Shown here piece by piece: positions 16,008 through 24,197 of a stretch of 64,000 nt of DNA (position 1 is the stretch's first letter; each line of letters starts with the position of its first letter). Below the pieces are notes generated by a model, which saw only the letters and a program-made list of their open reading frames with translations, ran no database searches and was not told the DNA's origin. Origin of the DNA: Cloacimonetes bacterium UBA5614 (GTDB taxonomy: Bacteria; Cloacimonadota; Cloacimonadia; Cloacimonadales; Cloacimonadaceae); contig DIKQ01000005.1 of the NCBI GenBank assembly GCA_002424605.1, positions 248,001 through 312,000 of the forward strand, in the 5' to 3' direction. The position numbers and the translations under genes are program-made.

Positions 16008-17126
16008 TTAATTAGCCCTGACTATACGGAACCCGAGGTTGAAGTAGCCGCTGTAATACGGGTTGAAGACGTCGCGGGAAGCCACACGGCAGTAGTTCGC
16101 ACGGCTGAACCAGCTGCCGCCACGCAACACCCGGTACGTACCACTCGCAGGTCCGGAGGGATTGGCTTGAGCATTACTGCTATAGGAACCCCACCAGTCC
16201 CAGCACCATTCATGGACATTGCCGCTCATGTCAAAAAGCCCCAAGCCATTGGCAACTTTGACGCCCACTGGCTTGCTACCGTAGGGTGTATTATTATCAA
16301 GATACCAAGCCACTGCATTGATGTCATCACTGCCGGAATACAGGTAATCAGGATTGTTGGTGGCTCTTCTGGCAGCGTATTCCCATTCCGCCTCCGTGGG
16401 TAACCTGTAACCATTGGCAGACCAGTTGCAGATGACTGCGTTCCAGGAAGTATTATTACTGGTGGGAACCGTTCCCCAGTTCGCTGGATTGGTCGAACCA
16501 CTAATTGTATAAACCGGTGTCAGACCTTCATTCAAACTCCTCAGGTTGCAATACTTGAGGATGGCATACCAGGATACAAAATAGGCAGGATAATTATCCC
16601 CCAGCCCATAGGTACTTGTCCAAGGATAATAAGGTTGCATGTAATGGGAGTATTCCGCCTGAGTCACCTCATGTCTGCCCATGTAAAAGGAATTTAGTGT
16701 CACCTGATGGGTCGGCAGTTCATCAGAATATCCCCCTCCTCTTGTATCACCCATGGTGAAAGTCCCACCGGGGACATAGACAAAACCCACGGGAAAATTT
16801 ATGGTATAAGTTACACCGGCAGTTTGACTATCTGCAAAACCGGTTCTGAAAGCTTTTGCTTTAAGCGTTGTAGTTGCAGAGATTAGGATTGGTGATGTAT
16901 AAACCGTCGAACTGGAAATTGGGTCACTGCCATCATTAGTGTAAACAATCGTTACTCCAAGGGTTGTGCTTGATATTGTCACCGTTTGAGCTGTAGTATA
17001 TGTTCCACCCTCCGGACTAAAGATCGGTTTTGCAACAGTTGGAATTGGCTCCGTGGTCTTCTTGTTGCAGGATAGAAAAAGAACTAAAATGATAATTAAG
17101 AAAAGCAAGAGCTTTGCGTGATTCAT
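16008..17126 (-). CDS. SUMF1/formylglycine-generating-enzyme-fold lipoprotein
   Basis: A 372-aa exported protein. Residues 4-20 are a signal with lipobox FLSC, suggesting a lipoprotein. Residues ~32-105 form a chitobiase/beta-hexosaminidase C-terminal-like domain (FSPEGGTYTTAQTVTIS ... TTTLKAKAFRTGFADS). Residues ~112-372 are a SUMF1 domain: FVYVPGGTFTMGDT, GRHEVTQAEYSHYM, GYRLPTEAEWEYAAR, GLFDMSGNVHEWCWDWW, and the terminal RGGSWFSRANYCR ... GFRIVRAN. SUMF1-fold proteins include sulfatase activators but also many ligand-binding proteins and DGR targets; surface attachment argues for the latter. The last ~30 codons are compared with the segment at 14732 in the findings. Confidence 0.85.
   Translation of the reverse strand: MNHAKLLLFLIIILVLFLSCNKKTTEPIPTVAKPIFSPEGGTYTTAQTVTISSTTLGVTIVYTNDGSDPISSSTVYTSPILISATTTLKAKAFRTGFADSQTAGVTYTINFPVGFVYVPGGTFTMGDTRGGGYSDELPTHQVTLNSFYMGRHEVTQAEYSHYMQPYYPWTSTYGLGDNYPAYFVSWYAILKYCNLRSLNEGLTPVYTISGSTNPANWGTVPTSNNTSWNAVICNWSANGYRLPTEAEWEYAARRATNNPDYLYSGSDDINAVAWYLDNNTPYGSKPVGVKVANGLGLFDMSGNVHEWCWDWWGSYSSNAQANPSGPASGTYRVLRGGSWFSRANYCRVASRDVFNPYYSGYFNLGFRIVRAN
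16020..16109 (-). other. candidate DGR variable region at the 3' end of the SUMF1 gene
   Basis: This covers codons TTC (16109-16107) to GTC (16022-16020), right after the conserved Trp of GGSW. Against the segment at 14811-14849, the first 13 codons (16071-16109) differ at 15 positions, and 13 of these are adenines in the A-rich copy. The last 15 bases, GGGTTCCGTATAGTC, are almost invariant between copies and lie where an IMH-type element would be. The middle cannot be aligned without gaps (90 nt here, 118 nt in the other copy). Confidence 0.45.
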
Positions 17127-17392
17127 CGTATTCTCCCATGTTTTTATCTTTATGCATCAATTCTAAAATACAAGCCGCCTGGCTGGCAGTTCGTCTCCCG
17201 TAAATAGCAACTCCCAATACCAATAAATGTTTTTTATTTATCTTCATAATGCTGTCAAGTAATAACTCAATCCATAGATATCACCTCACTTTTTGAAAGT
17301 GTCTGACACAATGCTGCAGAGGTTCATTCTCTCAGCGGAGGGTACTGATGCCCCACAGCCCCTCCGCAAGGTCACTTGCGACAGACCCCTGA

Positions 17393-17839
17393 CTACATTT
17401 CAGCGGTCAGTTCCCGGTAGGTGTTCACTTTTTCCAGCAGGCCGGCCTCCACCGCCTGCCTGATAGTGAGGCAGGGATAGCCCTGGCTGACGATTTCCTG
17501 CTTTGTTAGTACAGCTAAGTCCAGTCCGGGATGGCGTTTCACCAGAACCAGCAAAATGCGGACAAAGACATTGGTCCAGGCATTGAGCGACCTGCCTTTG
17601 CGTTTGTTCTGCCGGTTATACAGCAGCACATAGCCGCGGCAGTCACCGATGTAACCTTCAGACAGACCCAGTGTTTTTGCCAGACGCACCGCAGCGCAAA
17701 AATTGCGGTTGGAAGGGATGTTTTTCGGCGTCACTTTGCGCCGTGCCACCAGGCAGTTTAGCCTGGAATTGAAGTAGATGACCATATCATCCATATTGCC
17801 GGCAAAGCCCGGCAGGGCAAGCTTGACTTTGGCTTTCAT
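17393..17839 (-). CDS. 148-aa orphan protein, paralogue of 47656-48102
   Basis: Function unknown. A soluble, basic 148-aa protein with a strong RBS (AAGGAGGAATCT before ATG). It opens MKAKVKLALPGFAGNMDDMV, has PKNIPSNRNF near residue 40, and a C-terminal block W-x-NVFVRILL ... PCLTIRQAVEAGLLEKV. The protein at 47656-48102 has the same length and the same landmarks: G-x3-D-x2-V-Y, P-N-x-P-N, a W/N-x2-(V/I)R helix, PG, PC-x-T-x4-AVEAGLL and a final LT-x-E. They are therefore divergent paralogues. The strand of the 17127-17392 gap downstream holds no gene; a long hairpin lies upstream at 18020-18088. Confidence 0.75.
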   Translation of the reverse strand: MKAKVKLALPGFAGNMDDMVIYFNSRLNCLVARRKVTPKNIPSNRNFCAAVRLAKTLGLSEGYIGDCRGYVLLYNRQNKRKGRSLNAWTNVFVRILLVLVKRHPGLDLAVLTKQEIVSQGYPCLTIRQAVEAGLLEKVNTYRELTAEM

Positions 17840-18172
17840 AGATTCCTCCTTGTGTTGCCTTGAAAGCAGGGTTGATGAGTGCCATTTTTATCAAGCCTGG
17901 TTATTTGTCAAGAGCTGTAAATTAGTATCACTAATATATAGAGCCTAACTGATTGTAGTTGCGATTAAAGCGGGGTTTTCATATGACTTTTCCGGTATAT
18001 TGCATCGTTGGTGATTACTGAGATGTCCCGAAGATGCCGCGGAGATGACCGGGTTTTCTTCGGTCGGCTTCGGGACATCACCGCGACAACTGATTAAGCA
18101 GGATTACCGGGAGGACTGATGACAGAAGTTGCAGGATGAGGGGTAGATATGGTAAAGAAAACCGGGGAAGGC
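17840..18172. other. 333-bp intergenic region with REP-like hairpin
   Basis: Contains the upstream region of the 148-aa gene at 17839, AT-rich from 17890 to 17980, and the hairpin at 18020-18088. No coding signal was seen. A promoter for the 148-aa gene is expected here but I could not pick one with confidence. Confidence 0.6.
18020..18088. repeat. REP-like hairpin, ATGTCCCGAAG family, copy 1
   Basis: GATGTCCCGAAG (18022-18033) pairs with CTTCGGGACATC (18068-18079) over a 34-nt interior. The first 32 bp (18020-18051) are identical to 60085-60116, and the 3' parts are close. A dispersed palindromic repeat rather than a terminator: no T-run follows. Confidence 0.85.
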
Positions 18173-18898
18173 TCAGCCGAATCTGCGGAGTTCCAGCTTG
18201 CCGTCCAGGATGGTGACATAGCTGTGGTTGACCAGCCAGTCTCCGCAATTGGCATAGGTTCCTTTGCCCATGGGGATAACGCAGGGTTCGTGGGTGTGTC
18301 CCATCACCACAAAGTCATAGTCATTGAGCAGGGAGGCGGCATAGCTTTCCAGTCCTTCTTTCTTTTGCTGCTGGAGGGTGGGTGGAATTTTGCGCTCGCG
18401 GCTGCTGCGGGACATAGCTCTGCCTATTGCCAGCGACAGGTCGGGATGGATGATGTGGAAGAGCTTTTTGGTGAAGGGCAGGCGGATGACCCGGCGCAGG
18501 AACTTGTAGCGGGAATCATTGGTGGTGTGCAAATCGCCGTGGGTGAAGTAGATTTTCCTGCGGTCTGTTTCCAGAACAAAGGCATCCTGATAGAGTTCCA
18601 CCTGTAGCTGGTCGGGGAAGAAATCGTTGAACCAGAAATCGTGGTTACCGCTGATGTAAACTATTTTACAGCCCTTTTCGCGGATGTCTGCGAGGATTTT
18701 GAGCACGGGGAAATAGGCCTTGATGATGGTATATTTCCAGTCGTACCAGAGGTCAAAGATGTCGCCGTTGAGGATAAGCCAGTCATAGTGCCCGGGAAGG
18801 GTTCTCAGGAAAGCCAGGGCTCTGGCATTCTGCTCCACGTCCTCAGGATTGGGGGTGGCAAATTTGTAATGGAGGTCGGAGATAACGCAGATTCTCAT
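18173..18898 (-). CDS. LpxH-like UDP-2,3-diacylglucosamine diphosphatase / calcineurin-type phosphoesterase
   Basis: A 241-aa metallophosphoesterase. It has all motifs of the fold: ISDLHYKF (D-x-H) at residues 6-13, LNGDIFDLWYDW, YISGNHDFW, FTHGDLHTTND and VMGHTHEPC. The W-rich GDIFD-x-W block is typical of LpxH/YbbF-like enzymes, which cleave UDP-2,3-diacylglucosamine to lipid X in lipid A synthesis at the inner membrane. Start is the ATG at 18898, just after the upstream TGA (18903-18905); the longer frame to 18919 would overlap that gene. Its place last in an operon with DUF4159 and GT2 genes does not by itself prove an envelope role, so the LpxH assignment is probable, not certain. Confidence 0.8.
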   Translation of the reverse strand: MRICVISDLHYKFATPNPEDVEQNARALAFLRTLPGHYDWLILNGDIFDLWYDWKYTIIKAYFPVLKILADIREKGCKIVYISGNHDFWFNDFFPDQLQVELYQDAFVLETDRRKIYFTHGDLHTTNDSRYKFLRRVIRLPFTKKLFHIIHPDLSLAIGRAMSRSSRERKIPPTLQQQKKEGLESYAASLLNDYDFVVMGHTHEPCVIPMGKGTYANCGDWLVNHSYVTILDGKLELRRFG

Positions 18899-18902
18899 AA
18901 CT

Positions 18903-19571
18903 TCACTTATTGGTGACAAAGTAGATGATGTTCACGCCAAAGCGGAGGGCTTGCTCCCGCACTTCGGGAGGGTCCTTGTGGGTTTCGGGGTCCGCCCAGC
19001 CGTCGCTGATATTCGTTTCATAAGTGTAGAGAAGCATCAGTCGTCCCGCATCGTCAAACATTCCAAATGCCTGAGGGGGCTTTTCATCGTGCTTGTGGAT
19101 TTTGGGCAGTTTATCAAAGCTGAAATAGCTGCTGAAAAGGGGGAAATCAGGACTCAACTCTATCAGCTCGCGCTCGGGGAAAAGGCGCTTCAGCTCACGC
19201 CGGAAGGATTCGTCCATGCCATAGTCGTCATCGGCATACAGAAAGCCGCCGCGCAGCATCCACTCACGCAGGTTGTCCAGCTCGCGGTCGGAGAAACGGA
19301 TGTTTCCGTGCCCCGTGACGTAAACAAAGGGGTATTCAAACAAGCGCGCATCACCGGCTTTGACGATGTCCTGGTCAACCGGAAAGTCCGTGTTCAGGGT
19401 GAGGTTCACAAACTTTGCCAGATTGGGCAGGACTTCCGGGTCATTATACCAGTCCCCGCCGCCGTCATACTGGAGACGGGCAAGGGCAGTCCTTGCCAGC
19501 AGGACAGGCATTGCAGATATTAGCATTGCTAATATCAGCAGGGCTGTCCGGAGGCAGGCGTGTTTAATCAT
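18903..19571 (-). CDS. DUF4159 family exported protein
   Basis: A 222-aa protein with an N-terminal signal or anchor (residues ~8-26) and one DUF4159 domain. Visible blocks: LARLQYDGGGDWYNDPEVLPNL at residues ~30-50, YPFVYVTGHGNIRFSD, REWMLRGGFLYADDDYG and a C-terminal LRFGVNIIYFVTN. DUF4159 has a glutamine-amidotransferase-like flavodoxin fold and is common next to von Willebrand/MoxR-type or envelope genes; its biochemical role is not established. It is 7 bp from the upstream gene and its stop is 4 bp before the LpxH-like ATG. Confidence 0.8.
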   Translation of the reverse strand: MIKHACLRTALLILAMLISAMPVLLARTALARLQYDGGGDWYNDPEVLPNLAKFVNLTLNTDFPVDQDIVKAGDARLFEYPFVYVTGHGNIRFSDRELDNLREWMLRGGFLYADDDYGMDESFRRELKRLFPERELIELSPDFPLFSSYFSFDKLPKIHKHDEKPPQAFGMFDDAGRLMLLYTYETNISDGWADPETHKDPPEVREQALRFGVNIIYFVTNK

Positions 19572-19578
19572 AGCTTTA

Positions 19579-20997
19579 TCAATTCAGGATGTTCAGCGTA
19601 ATACACATAATCTCGTCTGAGACAACGGCATAGAAGCAATTGTCAAAGGCATCGTAACGGGAAACAAACTGCAGGTGCTTTTCAAACAGGACCTGGCTCA
19701 GCAGGTTGCCGGAATGCACGTCGTGGATATAAATCCCCCGCTCCATCGGAACCACCAGGATGCTTCCATTGATGCGCGGGTCGTCCTCAGCATTGATTTC
19801 TACAGGAGTGAGCGTCCTTTTGCCGGGCAGTCTATCAATGAAAGACCTGGTCCAGATGAGCTTGTCGCCCTGCCTGAGGCAAACCATTGTCTGGTTGCTC
19901 AGAAAGACAATCAGGTTACCCCGGATTACAGTCATTTCCTTGATATTGGTGTCAAAGACCTTGCTCCACTCGAGTTTCTTGGTGGATTTGTCAAAGGCAA
20001 GCAATTTGTTGTCTGACGCTATGTAAATATTTTTGATATCAAAAGCGGGAGCAGCCGTCACCAGGAAATTCAGGTCTGTCTGCCAGCTGTTGGTAAGCTT
20101 GATATTGCGGGCAGGCTGGTTGGCAATGCGTTCAATCCTCTCCAGCTGACGCTTCAGGTTTTCGGACTGGGTGTTCAGGTATTGGGGAATCTGGTCCACG
20201 GTAAGGGTATTTTTGCTGCTGAGCAGAAGCTTCATCTTTCTGCCGGTGCTCTCCAGCCAGCGATTGCCAAACTGCATGTACACTACCGCCAAAAGGGATA
20301 TCAGGATGATTATTACAGCGCTAATCTGGAATCTTCTGAGCCGGGGACGCTTCTTTGCGAGGAGCCTGGGCTTGCTGTCCAGGGTCAGATAGCAGCCATT
20401 GGTGTCATCAAAAACGGATTGCAGAATGGTCTCCAGCGTGCCATAATCAATGTCCTGCCTCAGCAGCCGGTCTGTAAAGACGCTCGGCATTGCTATGAAG
20501 CGCTGGTTTTCCTTCAGCAGGAAGCGTTTGGGCCTGACTGGGATGTCCTTTTCCGACATGCCCAGCAGAGCCATCTCATCCAGGGATTTGACGTGGAAGT
20601 TGCTCCAGTTTCTGCCTACAGGTTCCAGATTGTCCTTCAGGCATACACCGCTCAGCATCCTGCCAAACTCCAGTATGTACAGCTCTTGGTCATACATGAC
20701 TGCCAGGAAAAGGGAAATGCCTTTTTCCTTCAGGTTCGTTTTGCGGAAGACCGCATGCAGCTTCCAGTGGTATTCAGAAAAGTAACTTTTCAGCCAGCTT
20801 TCTATCTCCACTTTGGAGGTCTGGCCCAGCGTGGAATTGCGGATGTCCAGCTTTATCTTGGTCTGGATTTCCTCCAGGACCGGGTCATCCTCAGGATGCC
20901 AGGTAAGCAGAAACCAGCCGAACCTCCCGTCCTGGGAAGCGTTGAAGTCAAACATACCATTGGGAAAAACAACAAATCTGCTTTGTAATGCAATCAT
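19579..20997 (-). CDS. single-pass membrane protein with C-terminal PQQ-like repeats
   Basis: Not a recognised family over the full length. A 472-aa protein with three parts: an N-terminal ~215-residue cytoplasmic domain (begins MIALQSRFVVFPNG) that faintly resembles a PP2C-like beta sandwich; one transmembrane helix at residues ~225-247 (FQISAVIIILISLLAVVYMQF) preceded by the basic KKRPRLRR; then a coiled-coil-like segment and a C-terminal PQQ/WD-like region (IYIASDNKLLAFDKSTKKLEW, IYIHDVHSGNLLSQ). This topology, inside domain plus outside propeller, suggests a sensor or scaffold. It abuts the radical SAM gene with no gap. Confidence 0.6.
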   Translation of the reverse strand: MIALQSRFVVFPNGMFDFNASQDGRFGWFLLTWHPEDDPVLEEIQTKIKLDIRNSTLGQTSKVEIESWLKSYFSEYHWKLHAVFRKTNLKEKGISLFLAVMYDQELYILEFGRMLSGVCLKDNLEPVGRNWSNFHVKSLDEMALLGMSEKDIPVRPKRFLLKENQRFIAMPSVFTDRLLRQDIDYGTLETILQSVFDDTNGCYLTLDSKPRLLAKKRPRLRRFQISAVIIILISLLAVVYMQFGNRWLESTGRKMKLLLSSKNTLTVDQIPQYLNTQSENLKRQLERIERIANQPARNIKLTNSWQTDLNFLVTAAPAFDIKNIYIASDNKLLAFDKSTKKLEWSKVFDTNIKEMTVIRGNLIVFLSNQTMVCLRQGDKLIWTRSFIDRLPGKRTLTPVEINAEDDPRINGSILVVPMERGIYIHDVHSGNLLSQVLFEKHLQFVSRYDAFDNCFYAVVSDEIMCITLNILN

Positions 20998-22080
20998 CTA
21001 TGACCACCATTTAATGAAACTTCGGTAAAACACGCGAAACAGTGTAGGCAAATCCATCAGCATATTGGTGTAGGATGCGTTTGCCAGAGGACACCAGCAT
21101 TCCTTCTGATGGATGGAACGCCTTTCCAGTTCGGCTTCCGGGGAAAACCAAATCTGCCTGAAATTGTATTTATGCTGTCTAAGGTTGCCCAGTGGCTTTG
21201 CCTTGATGCAGCATGCCCAGATGTCACCTTCGGGAGAAATCTGAGCTGAGGCAATCCCGGAATAGCAGGGGATTACCTGTTTTTTGTCCCGCAGTATCCG
21301 CTTCACAAGGTTGTAATACTCAATCCTGAAAGCCATGGTTATTTTGTTCATGCCACTGAAGCGGTCGTTCTTGATTCTGTGAATGAGATAGTCTATGGCG
21401 GATTTGTAGGACAGGATGGAAGGCGTGATGTCGGTGCCCATGGTGCCAAGCTCCACCCTTTCCTCAGCAATTTCAGTGATGTAGGAATCCGGATGAAACT
21501 GCATCAGGATATTGGCAATGGAAGGAAAAGTCTCCACGTTATACTTGGAAATCACCGTGTGGATTCCGACGGACAGGTTTTTGTAAGGAAGGGCTTTCAG
21601 CTTCTGGAAAGTGGAGATGACCTTTTTGTAGTTGCCGGGCACATTGCGTATCTGGTCGTGCTGTTCATCTATCCCGTCTATGGAGAGATTGATGATAATC
21701 TGGGAACGCGGGCATGCCTTGACTATCTGTTCTGTCTTGTCCACAATGGTTTTTACCAGCAGGCCGTTGGACGGGATGTTGATAATCCGTGGCCGGGATT
21801 CCCGGTAGATTACCTTGGCAACCTCGACGATGTCCTGCCTCAGAAACGGCTCTCCCCCGCTGAACGTAATCCAATAGGGAGCCCGTCCTATTTTATGGAA
21901 GATTTTGCGGTATTCGTCAACTGTAAGGTTACGGGCAGTCTTTTTCCAGATATTGCAGGTGCTGCAGCGTGAGTTGCAGGTGTAGAGCAGACTCACTGTG
22001 TAGTTCATAGGCATCAGCCGGGGAAAACCCAGCGTCTTCATCAGGTAATAGCCCGGGATTTTGGGTAATAATGATATCAT
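20998..22080 (-). CDS. radical SAM protein with SPASM-like C terminus
   Basis: A 360-aa enzyme. The [4Fe-4S]/SAM motif is C-x3-C-x2-C in LLYTCNSRCSTCNIW (residues ~45-59), followed by ITFSGGEPFLRQDIVE. The C-terminal part (ISPEGDIWACCIKAKPLGNL ... ECWCPLANASY) has the Cys pattern of a SPASM or twitch domain binding an auxiliary cluster. Such enzymes modify peptides, proteins or small molecules by radical chemistry. The start is the ATG at 22080, directly after the TAA of the upstream GT2 gene (22082-22084); the longer frame would overlap that gene. No peptide substrate gene is apparent beside it, so the target is open. Confidence 0.82.
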   Translation of the reverse strand: MISLLPKIPGYYLMKTLGFPRLMPMNYTVSLLYTCNSRCSTCNIWKKTARNLTVDEYRKIFHKIGRAPYWITFSGGEPFLRQDIVEVAKVIYRESRPRIINIPSNGLLVKTIVDKTEQIVKACPRSQIIINLSIDGIDEQHDQIRNVPGNYKKVISTFQKLKALPYKNLSVGIHTVISKYNVETFPSIANILMQFHPDSYITEIAEERVELGTMGTDITPSILSYKSAIDYLIHRIKNDRFSGMNKITMAFRIEYYNLVKRILRDKKQVIPCYSGIASAQISPEGDIWACCIKAKPLGNLRQHKYNFRQIWFSPEAELERRSIHQKECWCPLANASYTNMLMDLPTLFRVFYRSFIKWWS

Positions 22081-22081
22081 A

Positions 22082-23002
22082 TTATACTTTACTGTTAAGG
22101 TTTTTGGTTGAGGAGGCAATATCCCAGGTAAAGGGATTTTTCTTCTTTACGCGGAAGTCATAGTTTCCCAGCTGACGGCAATAGAATTCCATGGCAATCA
22201 CCAGGAAAAGCTTAATAATCTGATGCGGTCTTTCCGCTATTTCCTGCCGGAAAATCTTGAAAAGGATGCCGCTGTCCTGCGAGCTTACCTTGTACTTGTG
22301 CTGTTGCATAAGCCAGAGATGACCGTTCTGGATGCGGCGGCGCTGCTTCACAAAATCCCTGAAGGTCTCCGGGCCTTTGTTGTAGATGATGGCGTCCGGC
22401 ACATATAAAAGCTTGAGGCGTTTGTTGCGTACCAGGGCTTCAATACTTGCTTCGTCCACAGCAGAGTCTTTGGGTATGGAAGTGAAAACCCGGCGGAAGG
22501 CAATCATTTCACCCAGCTTGGGATGAAGCATTGCCATCCTGTGATGCATTCTCCACAAAAGGTGAACGCTGTATCCCATCAGGGTCTTTTCATCATTGAC
22601 AGGCGTCGGTCTGCCGCCTGTCGCCCCGATTTTGCTGTCGGCAAAAGGAGCCACCAGCTTTTCAATCGTATCGGGAGCCGGAATGGTGTCACCGCTTTCA
22701 ATTATCAGGATGTCGGACTTTGATTCCTTCAGGAAAATATTGATGGCGGAGGACTTGCCGCTGCGTTCCTTTTCACAGATGAGTGAAACCTGGGGATGCG
22801 TGAGGGCAAACTCCAGCACCAGAGCGTCCATGCCGTCTGTGTTTGCGCTGGATACCACTATGATTTCAGCAATCTCCACCTTTGTGAGTTCCTGGTCACA
22901 CAGAGCCTGTAACAGCCGGATAATGTTTCCCGCTTCGTTATAAGCTATGACTCCTATGCTGCAGGATAATCTGAAGTCCCTCTCGGGTATGATTTCTAAC
23001 AT
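22082..23002 (-). CDS. GT2 family glycosyltransferase
   Basis: A 306-aa GT-A enzyme: SIGVIAYNEAGNIIRLLQAL at residues ~15-34, IIVVSSANTDGMDAL, KSDILIIESGDTIPAPDTIEKL where the DXD site is changed to ESGD, and a C-terminal QRRRIQNGHLWLMQ matching the processive-GT2 QxxRW region in part. A C-terminal hydrophobic stretch suggests membrane association. It is coupled to the radical SAM gene (stop and start 1 nt apart), which hints that both act on one product. The non-canonical metal motif is worth noting but S/T/E variants occur in the family. Confidence 0.8.
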   Translation of the reverse strand: MLEIIPERDFRLSCSIGVIAYNEAGNIIRLLQALCDQELTKVEIAEIIVVSSANTDGMDALVLEFALTHPQVSLICEKERSGKSSAINIFLKESKSDILIIESGDTIPAPDTIEKLVAPFADSKIGATGGRPTPVNDEKTLMGYSVHLLWRMHHRMAMLHPKLGEMIAFRRVFTSIPKDSAVDEASIEALVRNKRLKLLYVPDAIIYNKGPETFRDFVKQRRRIQNGHLWLMQQHKYKVSSQDSGILFKIFRQEIAERPHQIIKLFLVIAMEFYCRQLGNYDFRVKKKNPFTWDIASSTKNLNSKV

Positions 23003-23029
23003 AATTTTGCCTGTGGACCGCCCTCTTGA

Positions 23030-23491
23030 TTAAGGGGGTGTCAGCACTTTGAATTTTAGCTCATGGTTTATGGCGTCAAGGATGCCGTTTACGAATTTAT
23101 TGGAAGACTCACTGCTGTATTTTTTGGCTATATCAACCGCTTCATTGATGATGACAGGCGCCGGGGTGCTGGTGAACAGCATCTCATAAATGGCGACCTT
23201 TAGAATACTGCGGTCAACTCCTGCAATCCTCTCGATGCTCCAGTTGTTGGAGTGCTTCTCCAGGGTGGTTTCAATCTCATCGAGATGTATGATTGTATTG
23301 CGAATCAGGTCCTCTGCAAAAAGCATGGCGGAGTTTTCAGGATTGACATGCTCGTGTTCCGCCATCTGGCTCAGGATTTCCGGATATGAATTCAGCAGGT
23401 TAAACTCACGGAATTCGCTTTCTGCAAGAGCGAAATCAAGAGCGTAAATTGTCTGAACGGCAAGTTCTCTGGCTTTACGCCTTTGACCCAT
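23030..23491 (-). CDS. nusB: transcription antitermination factor NusB
   Basis: A 153-aa all-helical protein beginning MGQRRKARELAVQTIYALDFA, the RNA-binding arginine-rich start of NusB, with IERIAGVDRSILKVAIYEML and VIINEAVDIAKKYSSESSNKFVNGILD, the strongly conserved C-terminal block. With NusE/S10 it binds boxA RNA to prevent termination in rRNA operons. The start is the ATG at 23491, preceded by AAGGAG with 7-nt spacing, rather than an upstream TTG. It overlaps ribH by 17 bp, a ribH-nusB order seen in many bacteria. Confidence 0.93.
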   Translation of the reverse strand: MGQRRKARELAVQTIYALDFALAESEFREFNLLNSYPEILSQMAEHEHVNPENSAMLFAEDLIRNTIIHLDEIETTLEKHSNNWSIERIAGVDRSILKVAIYEMLFTSTPAPVIINEAVDIAKKYSSESSNKFVNGILDAINHELKFKVLTPP

Positions 23492-23954
23492 TACCAATCT
23501 CCTTGAAGAGATTCACCATCTCAAGGGCTGCCGCTGCGGCGTTAAAGCCTTTGTTGCCGCCTTTGGTTCCGGCTCTTTCTATCGCCTGGTCTATTGTATC
23601 GGTTGTCAGTATTCCGTAAATTACGGGAAGTCCTGTCTGCAGGCTTACCTGCGAAATGCCTTTGGTGACTTCAGCGCTGATGTATTCAAAATGAGGGGTA
23701 GCGCCCCTGATGAGAGCACCCAGGCAGATAACGGCGTCAAATTTTCCGGTCTTGACAGCTCTCTGCGCTGCCAGGGGTATTTCAAAAGCTCCCGGCACCC
23801 AGATGACCGTTATGTCTTTGTCCTTCACTTCGTGACGAAGCAGGCAGTCCACTGCTCCATCCAGCAGTTTTGTGCTTATGAGCTCATTAAATCTGCTGAT
23901 TATGATGGCAAATTTATAGCCTTTGGATATCAGTTTTCCTTCGATAGTATTCAT
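23475..23954 (-). CDS. ribH: 6,7-dimethyl-8-ribityllumazine synthase
   Basis: A 159-aa lumazine synthase, the penultimate enzyme of riboflavin synthesis. It shows FAIIISRFNELISTKLLDGA, VPGAFEIPLAAQRA, ICLGALIRGATPHFEYI with the active-site His in PHFEY, PVIYGILTTDTIDQAIERAG and KGFNAAAAALEM. Start is ATG at 23954 with AAGGAG 7 nt upstream; the frame continues to 24029 but without family residues. First gene of the operon running to 18173. No other rib genes lie in the window. Confidence 0.94.
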   Translation of the reverse strand: MNTIEGKLISKGYKFAIIISRFNELISTKLLDGAVDCLLRHEVKDKDITVIWVPGAFEIPLAAQRAVKTGKFDAVICLGALIRGATPHFEYISAEVTKGISQVSLQTGLPVIYGILTTDTIDQAIERAGTKGGNKGFNAAAAALEMVNLFKEIGNGSKA

Positions 23955-24197
23955 CAAAGCGCTCCTTTGTTCCAATCGGTATCGGAATTTAAGTATTTGT
24001 TGCCATAATATCAGACCACCTGTTTTCATTCAAGCAAAAAGTTAGAAAATATGATATTTGGAAAAAAAGCTTGACCTCTGGGATGTATCTTATTTTGCTG
24101 ATAATGTCAGATGTAACTTTCGAAAAGACAGCCTGCTTCATCCTGATTCATCCTTGCGGGCTTTGCTTTTGAGGAGAGTTGCCAGAGCGGAGAATTA

